A stretch of 64,000 bases of DNA from Mesorhizobium prunaredense (GTDB taxonomy: Bacteria > Pseudomonadota > Alphaproteobacteria > Rhizobiales > Rhizobiaceae): positions 323,570-387,569 of the forward strand of contig NZ_FTPD01000067.1 in assembly GCF_900156895.1 (NCBI RefSeq), given 5' to 3'. The translations under genes and the position numbers were made by a program. This document shows, one piece after another, positions 33,507 to 42,022 of this stretch. The notes under the pieces are model-generated. The model saw only the letters and a list, made by a program, of their open reading frames with translations. It did not search any database and had not been told where the DNA came from. Position 1 is the stretch's first letter, and every line of letters begins with the position of its first letter.

Positions 33507-35051
33507 ATGTCCACATGCCACTATGACTGGATCGCCCATCATGCCGCCCGTCGGCCGGAGGCGGTCGCGGCGGTAAATCTGGAAGACGGCCGCCGCCTCA
33601 CCTACCGCGTGTTTGATCGGCGCATCGCGACCCTGGCGCGGCACCTGCAGGAGGCCTGCGCCGTCTCGCCCGGCGTGCGCGTAGCGCTGCTGGCGCACAA
33701 TTCGACAGACACGTTCGAGCTACAATTCGCCTGCTTCCGTCTCGGCGCCATTTTTGTCCCGCTCAACTGGCGGCTGGCGCTTCCCGAACTGGATGCCATT
33801 GTCGCCGATTGCACGCCCGCTGTGCTCATTTACGACCCCGAGCTTGCCGGTGTCGCCGATGAGCTGACGCGCCGCCACGGGATCGTGCATCGCCTGCTGC
33901 GCGGTCCAGAGAGCCCCTACGAGCGCGCCATCGCCGCGGCGAAGCCGCTCGCAGCGCCGCACCGGCTGATGCATGACGACGTCTGCACGATACTCTATAC
34001 CTCCGGTACGACAGGCGTGGCCAAGGGCTCCATCGCGACCCACGGCATGAACTTCTGGAACGCAGTGAACTGCATTGGCGTGGCCGTGCTGTCGCCGCAG
34101 ACCGTGCTGCTCTGCGTCCTGCCGTTATTTCATGCGGCTGGCCTCAACATCTACGCAAATCCCACCTTCTATGCCGGCGGCACTGTCGCGGTGACACGGC
34201 GCTTCGAGGCCGGCGAGGCGCTGCGCCAGCTGGCCGATCCCATGCTTGGCGTGACGCATCTGCACGGCGTGCCGGCGCATTACCAGGCCATGGCGGCGCA
34301 CGCGGATTTCGCCACGGCTGACCTCTCCCACGTCGTGGGTGCCTTCGTCGGCGCGGCACCCGTTCCCGTCCCGCTCCTCGAAACCTGGCGGCGCAAAGGT
34401 GTAGTACTCAGACAGAACTACGGCATGACCGAGACAGGTCCGCTGATCCTCAACCTCGAGGCGGCAGATGCTGCGCGCAAGGTGGACTCGGCCGGAAAGC
34501 CCGTCATGCATGTCGAAGTGCGCGTGATGGCCGATGCGGCGCGTGATGCCGCCCCGGGCGAGGTCGGCGAGCTCTGGGTCCGTGGTCCCGCCGTCACGCC
34601 GGGCTATTGGAACCAGCCGGAAGCGACGCGCGCCGCCTTCGCCGAAGGCGGCTGGTTGCGCACCGGCGATGCCGTGCGGGTCGACGAGGAGGGTTTTGTC
34701 ACGATCGTCGATCGCTGGAAGGACATGTACGTCTCTGGTGGCGAGAACGTCTATCCGGCCGAAGTCGAAAATGTTCTCTACAGCCATCCTGAGGTGGCCG
34801 AGGCGGCAGTGATAGGTGTGCCCGATTCGCGCTGGGGCGAGGTGGGCTGCGCCATCGTTGTGAGAAAGAATGGTGCGGCGGTCACAGAGGCCGAGTTGCT
34901 GGCACACTGCGCCACCGCCTTGGCGCGCTACAAGGTTCCGCGCACGGCGATGTTCGTGGAAGCTCTGCCCCGCAGCGCGGTCGGCAAAGTGCATAAGCCT
35001 ACGCTGCGGCACCAGTTCCGAAGTGCTGTCTCCGGGGATTCGCAAACATAG
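33507..35051 (+). CDS. AMP-forming acyl-CoA synthetase family protein
   Basis: This 514-residue adenylate-forming enzyme has the P-loop 'ILYTSGTTGVAKGSI' (about residues 165-179), the A5-type 'QNYGMTETGPL', 'GWLRTGDAVRVDEEGFVTIVDRWKDMYVSGGENVYPAEVE' and the catalytic lysine region 'LPRSAVGKVHKPTLRH' near the C-terminus. It resembles long- or medium-chain fatty acid/aryl-CoA ligases; the acid is unknown. It is the first gene of the block lying between the two decarboxylase 3'-end copies. It converges on the SDR gene. About 150 bp of non-coding sequence precede it. Confidence 0.87.
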   Translation: MSTCHYDWIAHHAARRPEAVAAVNLEDGRRLTYRVFDRRIATLARHLQEACAVSPGVRVALLAHNSTDTFELQFACFRLGAIFVPLNWRLALPELDAIVADCTPAVLIYDPELAGVADELTRRHGIVHRLLRGPESPYERAIAAAKPLAAPHRLMHDDVCTILYTSGTTGVAKGSIATHGMNFWNAVNCIGVAVLSPQTVLLCVLPLFHAAGLNIYANPTFYAGGTVAVTRRFEAGEALRQLADPMLGVTHLHGVPAHYQAMAAHADFATADLSHVVGAFVGAAPVPVPLLETWRRKGVVLRQNYGMTETGPLILNLEAADAARKVDSAGKPVMHVEVRVMADAARDAAPGEVGELWVRGPAVTPGYWNQPEATRAAFAEGGWLRTGDAVRVDEEGFVTIVDRWKDMYVSGGENVYPAEVENVLYSHPEVAEAAVIGVPDSRWGEVGCAIVVRKNGAAVTEAELLAHCATALARYKVPRTAMFVEALPRSAVGKVHKPTLRHQFRSAVSGDSQT

Positions 35052-35243
35052 CGCGATCATTCTCCCGGTCGAAATCGGGCGGACGTCCGCTCTGGGGTCA
35101 TTCTCGTTGCTTCGGGGCTTTGCGACGAGTTTGAGTGCGGCGACATAGTTCTCGGGTTGCCGTAACCAGAGATCGATCTCGATCTCGGCTTTTGCCGTCG
35201 CACTGAACGACGTTTGTGGGTTTGGGGCATAGGCTGCGGTCGG

Positions 35244-35975
35244 TCAGGCCACGCCGCCGCCGGCCTGGATGTTCTCACCAGTCACCCAGCGGGCCTCGTC
35301 GGAGGCGAGGAAAACCGCGACATCGGCGACGTCGCGCGGCGCTCCGATCCTGCCGAAGGGCGACATGCCGGCGGCCACGGCCCGGTCCCGCTCCGGCAGC
35401 AGATCGGTGTCGGTAAAGCCCGGCGAAAGCGCATTCACGGTGACGGAGCGCGGTCCGAGCTCGCGCGAGAGGACGCGGACGAACTGCTCGACGGCTCCTT
35501 TGCTGCCGAGATAGAGGGCGGTCTGGGTGAAGAACATCTTGGTTCCACCGGTGGAAACCGCGATGATACGGCCACCGTCGCGCACCCGGCGCACCGCTTC
35601 CTGAAGCGTGAAGAAGGTGCCTTTGGCATTGGCGCCGAAGACGTGGTCGAAGTCGGCTTCGGTGGCCTCGACCAGCGGTTTTATGACTGCGACGCCGACA
35701 TTGGCGACAACGATGTCAAGTGCCCCCATCTGCTTTTCGGTTTCGTCGAACAGCCGGCGGATGTCGGAAACACTGGAGATATCGGCCCGAATGGCGACCG
35801 CCTCTCCGCCATTCTCGCGGATGGCGGCAACGGCTTCCTGAGCGGCGTTCTCGTTGCCGACATAGTTGACGACCACGGCCGCCCCGTGTGTCGCGAGCCC
35901 CTCGGCGCCGGCGCGTCCGATGCCGCGCGAACTGCCGGTCACGAGCGCGATTTTGCCTTCAAGCGAATGATACAT
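35244..35975 (-). CDS. Short-chain dehydrogenase/reductase (SDR)
   Basis: This 243-residue Rossmann enzyme has the cofactor motif 'ALVTGSSRGIGRAGAEGL' (about residues 10-27), 'VANVGVAV', the active-site serine in 'GRIIAVSTGGTK' and 'ALYLGSKGAVEQF' containing YxxxK. The C-terminal 'NALSPGFTDTDLLP' and 'DEARWVTGENIQAGGGV' are typical of classical 3-oxoacyl-ACP-reductase-like SDRs. The substrate is unknown. It is divergent from a LysR regulator gene with a dyad in the shared promoter region, so LysR control is likely. Confidence 0.9.
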   Translation of the reverse strand: MYHSLEGKIALVTGSSRGIGRAGAEGLATHGAAVVVNYVGNENAAQEAVAAIRENGGEAVAIRADISSVSDIRRLFDETEKQMGALDIVVANVGVAVIKPLVEATEADFDHVFGANAKGTFFTLQEAVRRVRDGGRIIAVSTGGTKMFFTQTALYLGSKGAVEQFVRVLSRELGPRSVTVNALSPGFTDTDLLPERDRAVAAGMSPFGRIGAPRDVADVAVFLASDEARWVTGENIQAGGGVA

Positions 35976-36046
35976 AGCTGTCCCTTTCTCGTCTGGCTAC
36001 GGCCGTTCCAAATCAGCCGGCGGTTCCATGTTGAAGTTAGGGGCAT

Positions 36047-36066
36047 GCTATTGCTCAGATAATAGC
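36047..36066. promoter_or_regulatory. Dyad in SDR/LysR divergent promoter region
   Basis: Arms GCTATT and AATAGC flank an 8-bp spacer and contain a T-N11-A core typical of LysR operators. It lies 38 bp before the LysR start and 72 bp before the SDR start. The site was found by eye. Confidence 0.5.
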
Positions 36067-36103
36067 CTATGATCGAACAGGCTTGTTAAGTCTGGGGTAC
36101 ATA

Positions 36104-36997
36104 ATGCGAGGGACCGAGTTTTCCGAGCTGAAGGCGTTCGCGACGATCGTCGAGGAAGGCAGCTTTGTCCGCGCCGCGGCCAGGCTCAGGATTTCGCCGC
36201 CGGCGCTCAGCCAGACGATACGCGGGCTGGAGGAGCGTGTCGGTGTCCGGCTGCTCAACCGCACGACCCGCAGCGTGTCGCCGACCGCTGCAGGCGAAAC
36301 GCTGTTTGCTCGCCTCGCTCCGGCATTCAGCGAACTCGAAGGGGCTGTCGCCGACGCGCATGCATCACGCGATCGACCGGCAGGTTCGCTGCGCATCAAC
36401 GTTCCACGCATCGCCGCCATGCGGTTCATCGTGCCCATGCTCGGCGATTTCCGCCGCGCCTATCCCGATATTGCCCTCACCATTATCGTCGACGACATGC
36501 TGACCGATATTGTCGAGGGACGATTCGATGCCGGAATCAGGCTTGGTGAGCGGCTGCATAAGGACATGGTGGCGGTGAAACTCAGCGACGAGCTGGAGAT
36601 GGCTGCGGTGGCGGCGCCCAGCTATCTCGAGGATCACCCCATGCCCCGTCATCCCGCCGACCTGCACCATCACCAATGCATCAGTTTCCAGTGGCCCGGT
36701 GGCGGCAACATCTATCGATGGGAGTTCGCGCGAGGCCAACGCGCTTTGGAAATAGCCGTGAACGGCGGTCTGACTGTCAACGACACGGAACTGATGATCA
36801 GGGCGGCCCTGGATGGGATCGGCGTGGCTTACATGCTGGATTGCCAGGTTCGGCCGTGGATCGAAACCGGCAAGCTCATCCGTTTTCTCGAAGCCTGGTC
36901 GCCCAGATTTCCGGGCTTTTACCTCTATCATACAAGCTCCCGGCAGGTTCCGCCGGCCTTGCGTGTCTTCATCGACTTCCTGCTTGCCAGGCGATGA
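36104..36997 (+). CDS. LysR family transcriptional regulator
   Basis: This 297-residue protein has an N-terminal LysR HTH ('FATIVEEGSFVRAAARLRISPPALSQTIRGLEERVGVRLLNRTTRSVSPT', about residues 11-60) and a C-terminal effector domain with 'FDAGIRLGERLHKDMVAVKL', resembling the AaeR/DmlR-like group that controls neighbouring reductases. The ATG at 36104 is preceded by GGGG; an upstream TTG at 36083 is less likely. It is divergent from the SDR gene. The stop codon lies 5 bp before the decayed decarboxylase-end copy. Confidence 0.88.
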   Translation: MRGTEFSELKAFATIVEEGSFVRAAARLRISPPALSQTIRGLEERVGVRLLNRTTRSVSPTAAGETLFARLAPAFSELEGAVADAHASRDRPAGSLRINVPRIAAMRFIVPMLGDFRRAYPDIALTIIVDDMLTDIVEGRFDAGIRLGERLHKDMVAVKLSDELEMAAVAAPSYLEDHPMPRHPADLHHHQCISFQWPGGGNIYRWEFARGQRALEIAVNGGLTVNDTELMIRAALDGIGVAYMLDCQVRPWIETGKLIRFLEAWSPRFPGFYLYHTSSRQVPPALRVFIDFLLARR

Positions 36998-37002
36998 CGC
37001 TA

Positions 37003-37057
37003 TTCGATGAAGGACACACCGCAGGGGTTTGCCGGCTTGGAGACGATGGCGGATTAG
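37003..37057 (+). pseudogene. Remnant of a decarboxylase gene 3' end (right copy)
   Basis: The 55 bp align with 33298-33354 over their whole length with a 2-nt deletion and several substitutions. Read in the restored frame they end TPQGFAGLETMAD followed by TAG, against APQGFASLETMAD in the intact gene. No longer part of the decarboxylase gene is present. It lies between the LysR stop and the radical SAM gene end. Confidence 0.7.
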
Positions 37058-37090
37058 CCGCTAGCGAACCGTAGTGGCGAGGTGGCCGTA

Positions 37091-39010
37091 TCAGCACCAG
37101 ATCGATGGCCAGCCTTCGTGCCAGCGCGCCGCCAGGTTGGCGCGGCTTTCCTGCTTCGGCAGCGCGACGTTGAGGATCAAATTCTCGTCACGCCAGAACA
37201 AGCGGTAAGGCTCCATCTCCTCGACCAGGTCGGCGATGTCGCGTTCGCTGCAGCCAAGCTCCTGCGCGACATTGCCGACCGATCTTGGCTGCGACGCGAA
37301 TGCCAGGAACACGGCGCGCTGCCAGCCGTCGAGCGCGACGACGGTCTCGTCCGCGGAAAAGCGGGTATCCGACACATAGATAGTCCCGTCGCGTTCCTCA
37401 TAGTCGAGCCAAACGTGGCGCTCGCGAAATTGCCGCTTCCAATGGTTCACCTGCCGCACCAGCAGTGAGTGCGCCTGCGCCAACTCTTCGGGTGGGTGCA
37501 CGTATGAACGGAAATAATAGGCATAGTCGTTGAGGTTTATCCCGTTCTCCGTCTTGTACTCGCCAGAGAAGAGGATTTTGTAGCAGTCGTGATGGACGAT
37601 CTCTCCTTCATATCCAAATCGCTTCGGATTCGAATGCAGGGGCGCAAACCGTGTTACAAATGCTTCCGACCGGCTGACGGGCGGGATCAGATGATAGATC
37701 CTCGGGATCATCTTGAGGACGTTGGCATAGTCCTCCACAGTCTCGCCCGGGATATTGAACAGCAGATTGTAGTGGATGATTACCCGGCGCAGGCAGCCGT
37801 TCTTGATCGTCGTGACATTGGCGGCAGAGGTAACGCCCTTGTCCATCAGCCGCAGAATGCGGCTTGAGAAGGATTCGATGCCCGGCTGCAGTTCGACGAA
37901 GCCGGCGCGCGCCATTGCCTCCATGCGCTCGGGTGTCTGGTTGGCCTTGATCTCGCTCGACAGTTCAAACCGTGGCGTATGCTCGGCAAGCTCAGGCAAG
38001 GCAGCAACCAGCTCGCGCGACATGATATAGTCGGAAAAGCGATACTTCATCGCGCCATATCTGGCGTGCATGCGGCCGAGCATATCGACCACCGCGGCGC
38101 GCGATTTCATGCGGTATTTCAGAGCCTTTTCATCGATGCCGCAGAACACGCAATGGTGCTTCTGGCCCCACCAGCAGCCACGCGAGGCCTCGACCGGCAG
38201 AAGCTTGGTCCTGACTTCGACCTCGGCTTCGGCCCTCAGTTCGGTGATGTCGGCGAACCAATCATCATATACGGGGTCCGGACTTTCCTCGATGATGCCA
38301 ATATCCGCCGGCAGACTGACGCGGTAGCCATTCGCGCAAGACCATGTGACCCCGGCAATCTTCGGCCGTTCATCGCCGGGCGTCACCGAGGCGCGCGCCA
38401 AGGCCGCCACCACCGGTTCTCCGTCGCCACGCACGACCGCGTCGATCCACGGAAAGGCACGCAACACGACATCGCCTGGCGGACCTTCGAGCGCATAACC
38501 ACCGAGCACCACCAGAACTTCCGGCCGCGCGGTCTTGATTAACCGCGCCAGTGCGATGGAGGCGACCGTCTGATCGAACATGCAGGTCAGTCCCACCATT
38601 GTCGGATTGATGGCGAGGATCTTCTGCAGCGCATGGTTGAGAAAATCAGGCACGATCTTCTCGCGAATGCGTAGCACGGCTTCAGCCACCTCCAGTGGCT
38701 CGCGGTAACGCGAGTGCCGCTGGCTCAACCCTTCCGAGAGCCTTAGCAACTCATCGTACTGATCGTTGCTGAGGGTTTCCTGCAATACGCCTGTGAACAA
38801 GAATTCGTTCAGGCCCCACTCTTCCGAGAAGAAGCGGTAGGTTTCCGCCGTCATCGTGCGGAGCATGTCGAGGTAAAGATGAAAAACGCGGCTTTCTATG
38901 CCGTCGCGTGCCAACTGCCCCTTGAGGATCGACAAGCCAAGGCTTGGCTCGGACACATCAGCCCAAGGCAGGGCGGCGAGTGCGACGCGCGGGCTGCGAG
39001 CAACGAACAT
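37091..39010 (-). CDS. B12-type radical SAM protein, RiPP maturation protein 1 family
   Basis: This 639-residue enzyme has an N-terminal cobalamin-binding-like Rossmann region (about residues 1-205; 'VGLTCMFDQTVASIALARLI', 'VVLGGYALEGPPGDVVLRAFPWIDAVVRGDGE') and a radical SAM domain. The 4Fe-4S motif is CWWGQKHHCVFC at residues 279-290. Together with 'GIDEKALKYRMKS' it is diagnostic of the RiPP maturation radical SAM protein 1 group. The C-terminal 90 residues look like a winged helix. No DxHxxG base-off histidine motif is visible. It starts 6 bp after the stop of a putative precursor gene, so the two are translationally coupled. Likely chemistry is C-methylation or another radical modification of that peptide (inferred). 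Confidence 0.85.
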   Translation of the reverse strand: MFVARSPRVALAALPWADVSEPSLGLSILKGQLARDGIESRVFHLYLDMLRTMTAETYRFFSEEWGLNEFLFTGVLQETLSNDQYDELLRLSEGLSQRHSRYREPLEVAEAVLRIREKIVPDFLNHALQKILAINPTMVGLTCMFDQTVASIALARLIKTARPEVLVVLGGYALEGPPGDVVLRAFPWIDAVVRGDGEPVVAALARASVTPGDERPKIAGVTWSCANGYRVSLPADIGIIEESPDPVYDDWFADITELRAEAEVEVRTKLLPVEASRGCWWGQKHHCVFCGIDEKALKYRMKSRAAVVDMLGRMHARYGAMKYRFSDYIMSRELVAALPELAEHTPRFELSSEIKANQTPERMEAMARAGFVELQPGIESFSSRILRLMDKGVTSAANVTTIKNGCLRRVIIHYNLLFNIPGETVEDYANVLKMIPRIYHLIPPVSRSEAFVTRFAPLHSNPKRFGYEGEIVHHDCYKILFSGEYKTENGINLNDYAYYFRSYVHPPEELAQAHSLLVRQVNHWKRQFRERHVWLDYEERDGTIYVSDTRFSADETVVALDGWQRAVFLAFASQPRSVGNVAQELGCSERDIADLVEEMEPYRLFWRDENLILNVALPKQESRANLAARWHEGWPSIWC

Positions 39011-39016
39011 CGCCCG

Positions 39017-39484
39017 CTACATCTTCAATTCGACGGCCTGCGAATGATCTATGATAATTTCACGGATGTCTCCGGGCTTGGCCGCGCAAGCAATGACGAT
39101 CACCACCGCCACGACAATCGTCACGTCATTGCCCATCTCGGCAGGCATCGTGATGCTGGCTGCGCCGACGACGACATCGAGTGCTTTCCTGGAGACCTTG
39201 ACGCCCAGCTCCTTGGCCACCTCCTCACCGCGATCGCGCAACTGCCAGATGTAACGGCCATCGGCCACGACCTTGTTGTAGAAATCGAGAGCCTCCATCG
39301 CCAGCTTTCGATCGACTTCCATCGACCTGAATTCCTTTCGGCGCGAGACGATATTGATGAATGCCTCAAGTTCGCTTGCGGACCGGACGAAATGATGCCG
39401 ATCCCCCCAGCGCCTAACCAACTCCTCGCGTGCGAAGAGCGGCTGTTTGTAGCTTATCGACGGCAAGGCAAGCTTGGTAGCCAT
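39017..39484 (-). CDS. Putative RiPP precursor peptide with long leader and Val/Ile-rich core
   Basis: The 155-residue protein has a soluble, charged N-terminal part (residues 1-105). Its section 'RDRGEEVAKELGVKVSRKAL' recalls nitrile-hydratase-like leader peptides. After 'GAASITMPAEMGND' come 15 almost exclusively beta-branched or small residues (VTIVVAVVIVIACAA, 121-135) and a polar tail. The downstream gene, 6 bp away, is a B12-type radical SAM RiPP maturase. A Val-rich core is what such C-methylating enzymes act on in polytheonamide-type proteusins. The start follows GGGGGTGA. Alternatively it could be a membrane-anchored accessory protein, because I recognise no named family. Confidence 0.6.
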   Translation of the reverse strand: MATKLALPSISYKQPLFAREELVRRWGDRHHFVRSASELEAFINIVSRRKEFRSMEVDRKLAMEALDFYNKVVADGRYIWQLRDRGEEVAKELGVKVSRKALDVVVGAASITMPAEMGNDVTIVVAVVIVIACAAKPGDIREIIIDHSQAVELKM

Positions 39485-39658
39485 GGTTCACCCCCGCATG
39501 TTTGAAGGTTGCCACAGTATAGTTTCGCGTATTTCAGAGCGACGGGCGGATTAATATTTCTTTAGTGAAGGTAAATGATCTCTTACCAGCAACTTGACGT
39601 TGCAGCCGCAACTCGGTGTAGGTGCTCAAGCATTGATTCCACAACGCTCCTCACCGGT

Positions 39659-40843
39659 TTACAGCTTCGCCAAAAGCTCCGGTGTCGGCCAGCCGTCGAC
39701 CGGCAGGCTTAGCCGCATCTGCTCCTTGCGGATCGCCTCGCGGGTGTTGGTGCCCAGGATGCCGTCGACTGTTCCCACGTCATAGCCTCTGGCCTCGAGC
39801 TTTGTCTGCAATGCCCTCATCTGATCTCCGTTGAGGCCGGGTTCGGGATTGCGCGGATCGAATTGCGGCGCACCCGCCAGCCGTGCGGCGAGATTTGCCG
39901 CGGTCAGCGCATAGGTGAAGGACTGGTTCCATTCGAGGTAGACGTCGAAATTGTCGTAGACCAGGAAGGCCGGCCCCTTGCGTCCCATAGGCAGCGCGAG
40001 GCCTGCCTTCAGGCCGTTGTCGACAAGCGGCATGCCGTTCGGGTTGGTGACACCCCACTGAGCCCATTGCGTCAGCGGCAGCTTGTTGGTGCGGCCGGTC
40101 TGGTCCCAGGGCAAGTCGTCGGGCACGCGGACTTCCTCGATCCAGGGCTGGTCGCGTTTCCAGCCGCGCGATATGATCTTGTTGGCCGTGGTCATAATCA
40201 CATCAGGTGCGCTGCCGCGCAGGTCGATCACTTCGTCGCCGTCGCCGTCGACGCCTCGGCCGAGATAGTCGGAAGGCAGCATCTGCGTCTGGCCGATTTC
40301 GCCCGCCCAGGCGCCGGTGACGTCGGCCGGGACCACGCCGCGATCGATCAGCGTCAACAATGGCACGATCTGGGGCCGGAAGAGCTGCGGGCGACGACAG
40401 TCGTGAGAGAGGGTGACCAACGCGTTCAGCGTTTGGAAATCGCCCTGCACGGCGCCGAAATCGGTTTCCAGCGCCCAGAAGGCGGCAATGACCGGGGCCT
40501 GAACGCCGAATTCGCGATCGGCGCGGGCAAACACGTCGGCATATTTCTTTAAGATGACCGCGCCCTGCTTCAGCCGATAGGCCGATATCATGCGGTTCGA
40601 AAACTCGATGAAGGTCTGGGTAAAGACGCCTTGGCCGCGATCGCGCGCCAGCACCTTTCCATCGAGAGCGGCGGTTTCCAGCGCCTCAAGTCCGGCAGTG
40701 CCGACGCCGGCGTTCTTCGCCTCGGCCGTAACGCCCTGCTTCCATGCCTCGAAATCGCCGCCGCATTGCTGTGCCACCGCCGGCGCGGCAGTGGCGGCCA
40801 GAAACAGCGCCGCGAGAATTTCCAAGCGCAATCGCATCGCCAT
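39659..40843 (-). CDS. Lytic murein transglycosylase (MltB family) with peptidoglycan-binding domain
   Basis: This 394-residue exported protein has a signal peptide (about residues 1-24, ending AVAQQ). The SLT_2 catalytic domain has its Glu in 'FWALETDFGAVQGDFQT' and also 'GEIGQTQMLPSDYLG'. A C-terminal PG_binding_1 domain (about 325-392; 'ALQTKLEARGYDVGTVDGILGTNTREAI') completes it. It would cleave the MurNAc-GlcNAc bond with formation of 1,6-anhydro-MurNAc. The length and order match rhizobial MltB-type transglycosylases. A lysozyme-like gene lies upstream on the same strand. Confidence 0.92.
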   Translation of the reverse strand: MAMRLRLEILAALFLAATAAPAVAQQCGGDFEAWKQGVTAEAKNAGVGTAGLEALETAALDGKVLARDRGQGVFTQTFIEFSNRMISAYRLKQGAVILKKYADVFARADREFGVQAPVIAAFWALETDFGAVQGDFQTLNALVTLSHDCRRPQLFRPQIVPLLTLIDRGVVPADVTGAWAGEIGQTQMLPSDYLGRGVDGDGDEVIDLRGSAPDVIMTTANKIISRGWKRDQPWIEEVRVPDDLPWDQTGRTNKLPLTQWAQWGVTNPNGMPLVDNGLKAGLALPMGRKGPAFLVYDNFDVYLEWNQSFTYALTAANLAARLAGAPQFDPRNPEPGLNGDQMRALQTKLEARGYDVGTVDGILGTNTREAIRKEQMRLSLPVDGWPTPELLAKL

Positions 40844-40917
40844 CCTCCCGAGAAGATTACCGGCGGTTGCAGGCGTCCTTCATTGGCTGTGTCGAAAAGC
40901 AGGCTGCGGGCCCGCTG

Positions 40918-41709
40918 TCAACGGGTGTTCTGCCGCAGCCATTTGTTCCAGGTGGCTTCCGTGCCGTTGAACACGTTGATATCGGCCTTCCCTGGGATGC
41001 CCGGCACAATACCGGTTCCGGTGTACTGCCAGAAGGTGAACGGGTGGCTGCCGTATCTCTTGCGCGGGTGGCCGGCCACCGAACGCAGCCAGTAGGGATA
41101 GCCGCGGAAGGCCGACAGGCCGTTGTCGTCGAAGAAATCGATCGAGGTGTAGATGATCGGCTTCTTGCCATAGTGCTTTTCGACGATTTCGAGGAAAGTG
41201 CTCATCTCGCTGCGCACCGTGGCCGCATTGGGGCGCAGCTTGCAGGTCGGCGATTGCGGGTTCCATTCCATGTCGAGAACCGGCGGCATTGCCGACCGGT
41301 CTCTGGGCACGTTCTGGATGAACCAGCGCGCCTGCGTCGCGGCCGGCGTGCAAAAATAGTAGAAATGATAGGCGGCGCGCGGGATTCCGGCGGCTTTCGT
41401 GCGGCTCCAATGCTCGTTGAAATATGAATCGAAGCGATCGCCGCCTTCCGTCGCCTTGATGAAAACGAAGGAAATGCCGCTGGCCCTGGTCGCCGGCCAA
41501 TCGACCGAGGTCTGGTATTTGGAGACGTCGGTGCCATGAACGGCATAGTTCCACGGCGCGCCGCTGTCCCACTCATGCGGGTCGGAGTCGTCAAAACGGG
41601 GTGCACGCACCGCAACGGTCGGGGCGCTCGATGAGGGAGGCGCAAGATCGTCGACGGTCGAGCAGGCGCCCAGCAGCGTCAGCAAGATGAAAGCCGCGAA
41701 ACGGCGCAT
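40918..41709 (-). CDS. GH25 lysozyme-like lipoprotein
   Basis: This 263-residue protein has a lipoprotein signal peptide with lipobox LLGAC (Cys near residue 16) and then a glycoside hydrolase 25 domain. It shows 'HGTDVSKYQTSVDWPATRASGISFVFIKATEG', the DxE catalytic pair in 'PPVLDMEWN' and 'FWQYTGTGIVPGIPGKADINVFNG' at the end of the barrel. GH25 enzymes hydrolyse peptidoglycan between MurNAc and GlcNAc. The ATG at 41709 follows AGGAGTAGCG; a longer frame to 41796 has no ribosome-binding site. Confidence 0.9.
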   Translation of the reverse strand: MRRFAAFILLTLLGACSTVDDLAPPSSSAPTVAVRAPRFDDSDPHEWDSGAPWNYAVHGTDVSKYQTSVDWPATRASGISFVFIKATEGGDRFDSYFNEHWSRTKAAGIPRAAYHFYYFCTPAATQARWFIQNVPRDRSAMPPVLDMEWNPQSPTCKLRPNAATVRSEMSTFLEIVEKHYGKKPIIYTSIDFFDDNGLSAFRGYPYWLRSVAGHPRKRYGSHPFTFWQYTGTGIVPGIPGKADINVFNGTEATWNKWLRQNTR

Positions 41710-41813
41710 CGCTACTCCTGAACCGGTTTCAGCCGGCCGCTGATGGGTTGTTGCTGCAGGTGGTCCCTCGACCGTGCCCCCAAGCGATCGCCCCACAGGA
41801 CCGCTCTCCTATC

Positions 41814-41842
41814 TTAAGACGCGCCGCAACGGCGCGCCTTAA
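41814..41842. repeat. Short inverted repeat between GH25 and serine hydrolase genes
   Basis: Arms TTAAGACGCGCCG and CGGCGCGCCTTAA pair with one mismatch around CAA. Directly to the right lies a second, unrelated palindrome (41854-41904). Both occupy the divergent intergenic region. Confidence 0.55.
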
Positions 41843-41853
41843 TCGTTGTTTTT

Positions 41854-41904
41854 ATGCATGTCGTTTGTCCCAAAACCGCTGCGCACTTTTGGGCCGACAT
41901 GCAT
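41854..41904. repeat. Palindromic repeat with ATGCATGTCG ends
   Basis: The ends ATGCATGTCG and CGACATGCAT are inverted copies. Inside, CCCAAAA pairs with TTTTGGG around CCGCTGCGCAC. I recognise this as a common short dispersed palindrome of Mesorhizobium-like genomes, from memory. Only one copy is seen in this window. Confidence 0.55.
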
Positions 41905-42022
41905 CAGTGATCGCCGATCATGGTTGATATTCCGTTGACAGCGCTCGACCAGAACCGCGATTTTGCCGAAGCAATGGCGGCAAATCAATGGCATGGATGA
42001 GCGTCCGGGGAGAGTCGGAAGA

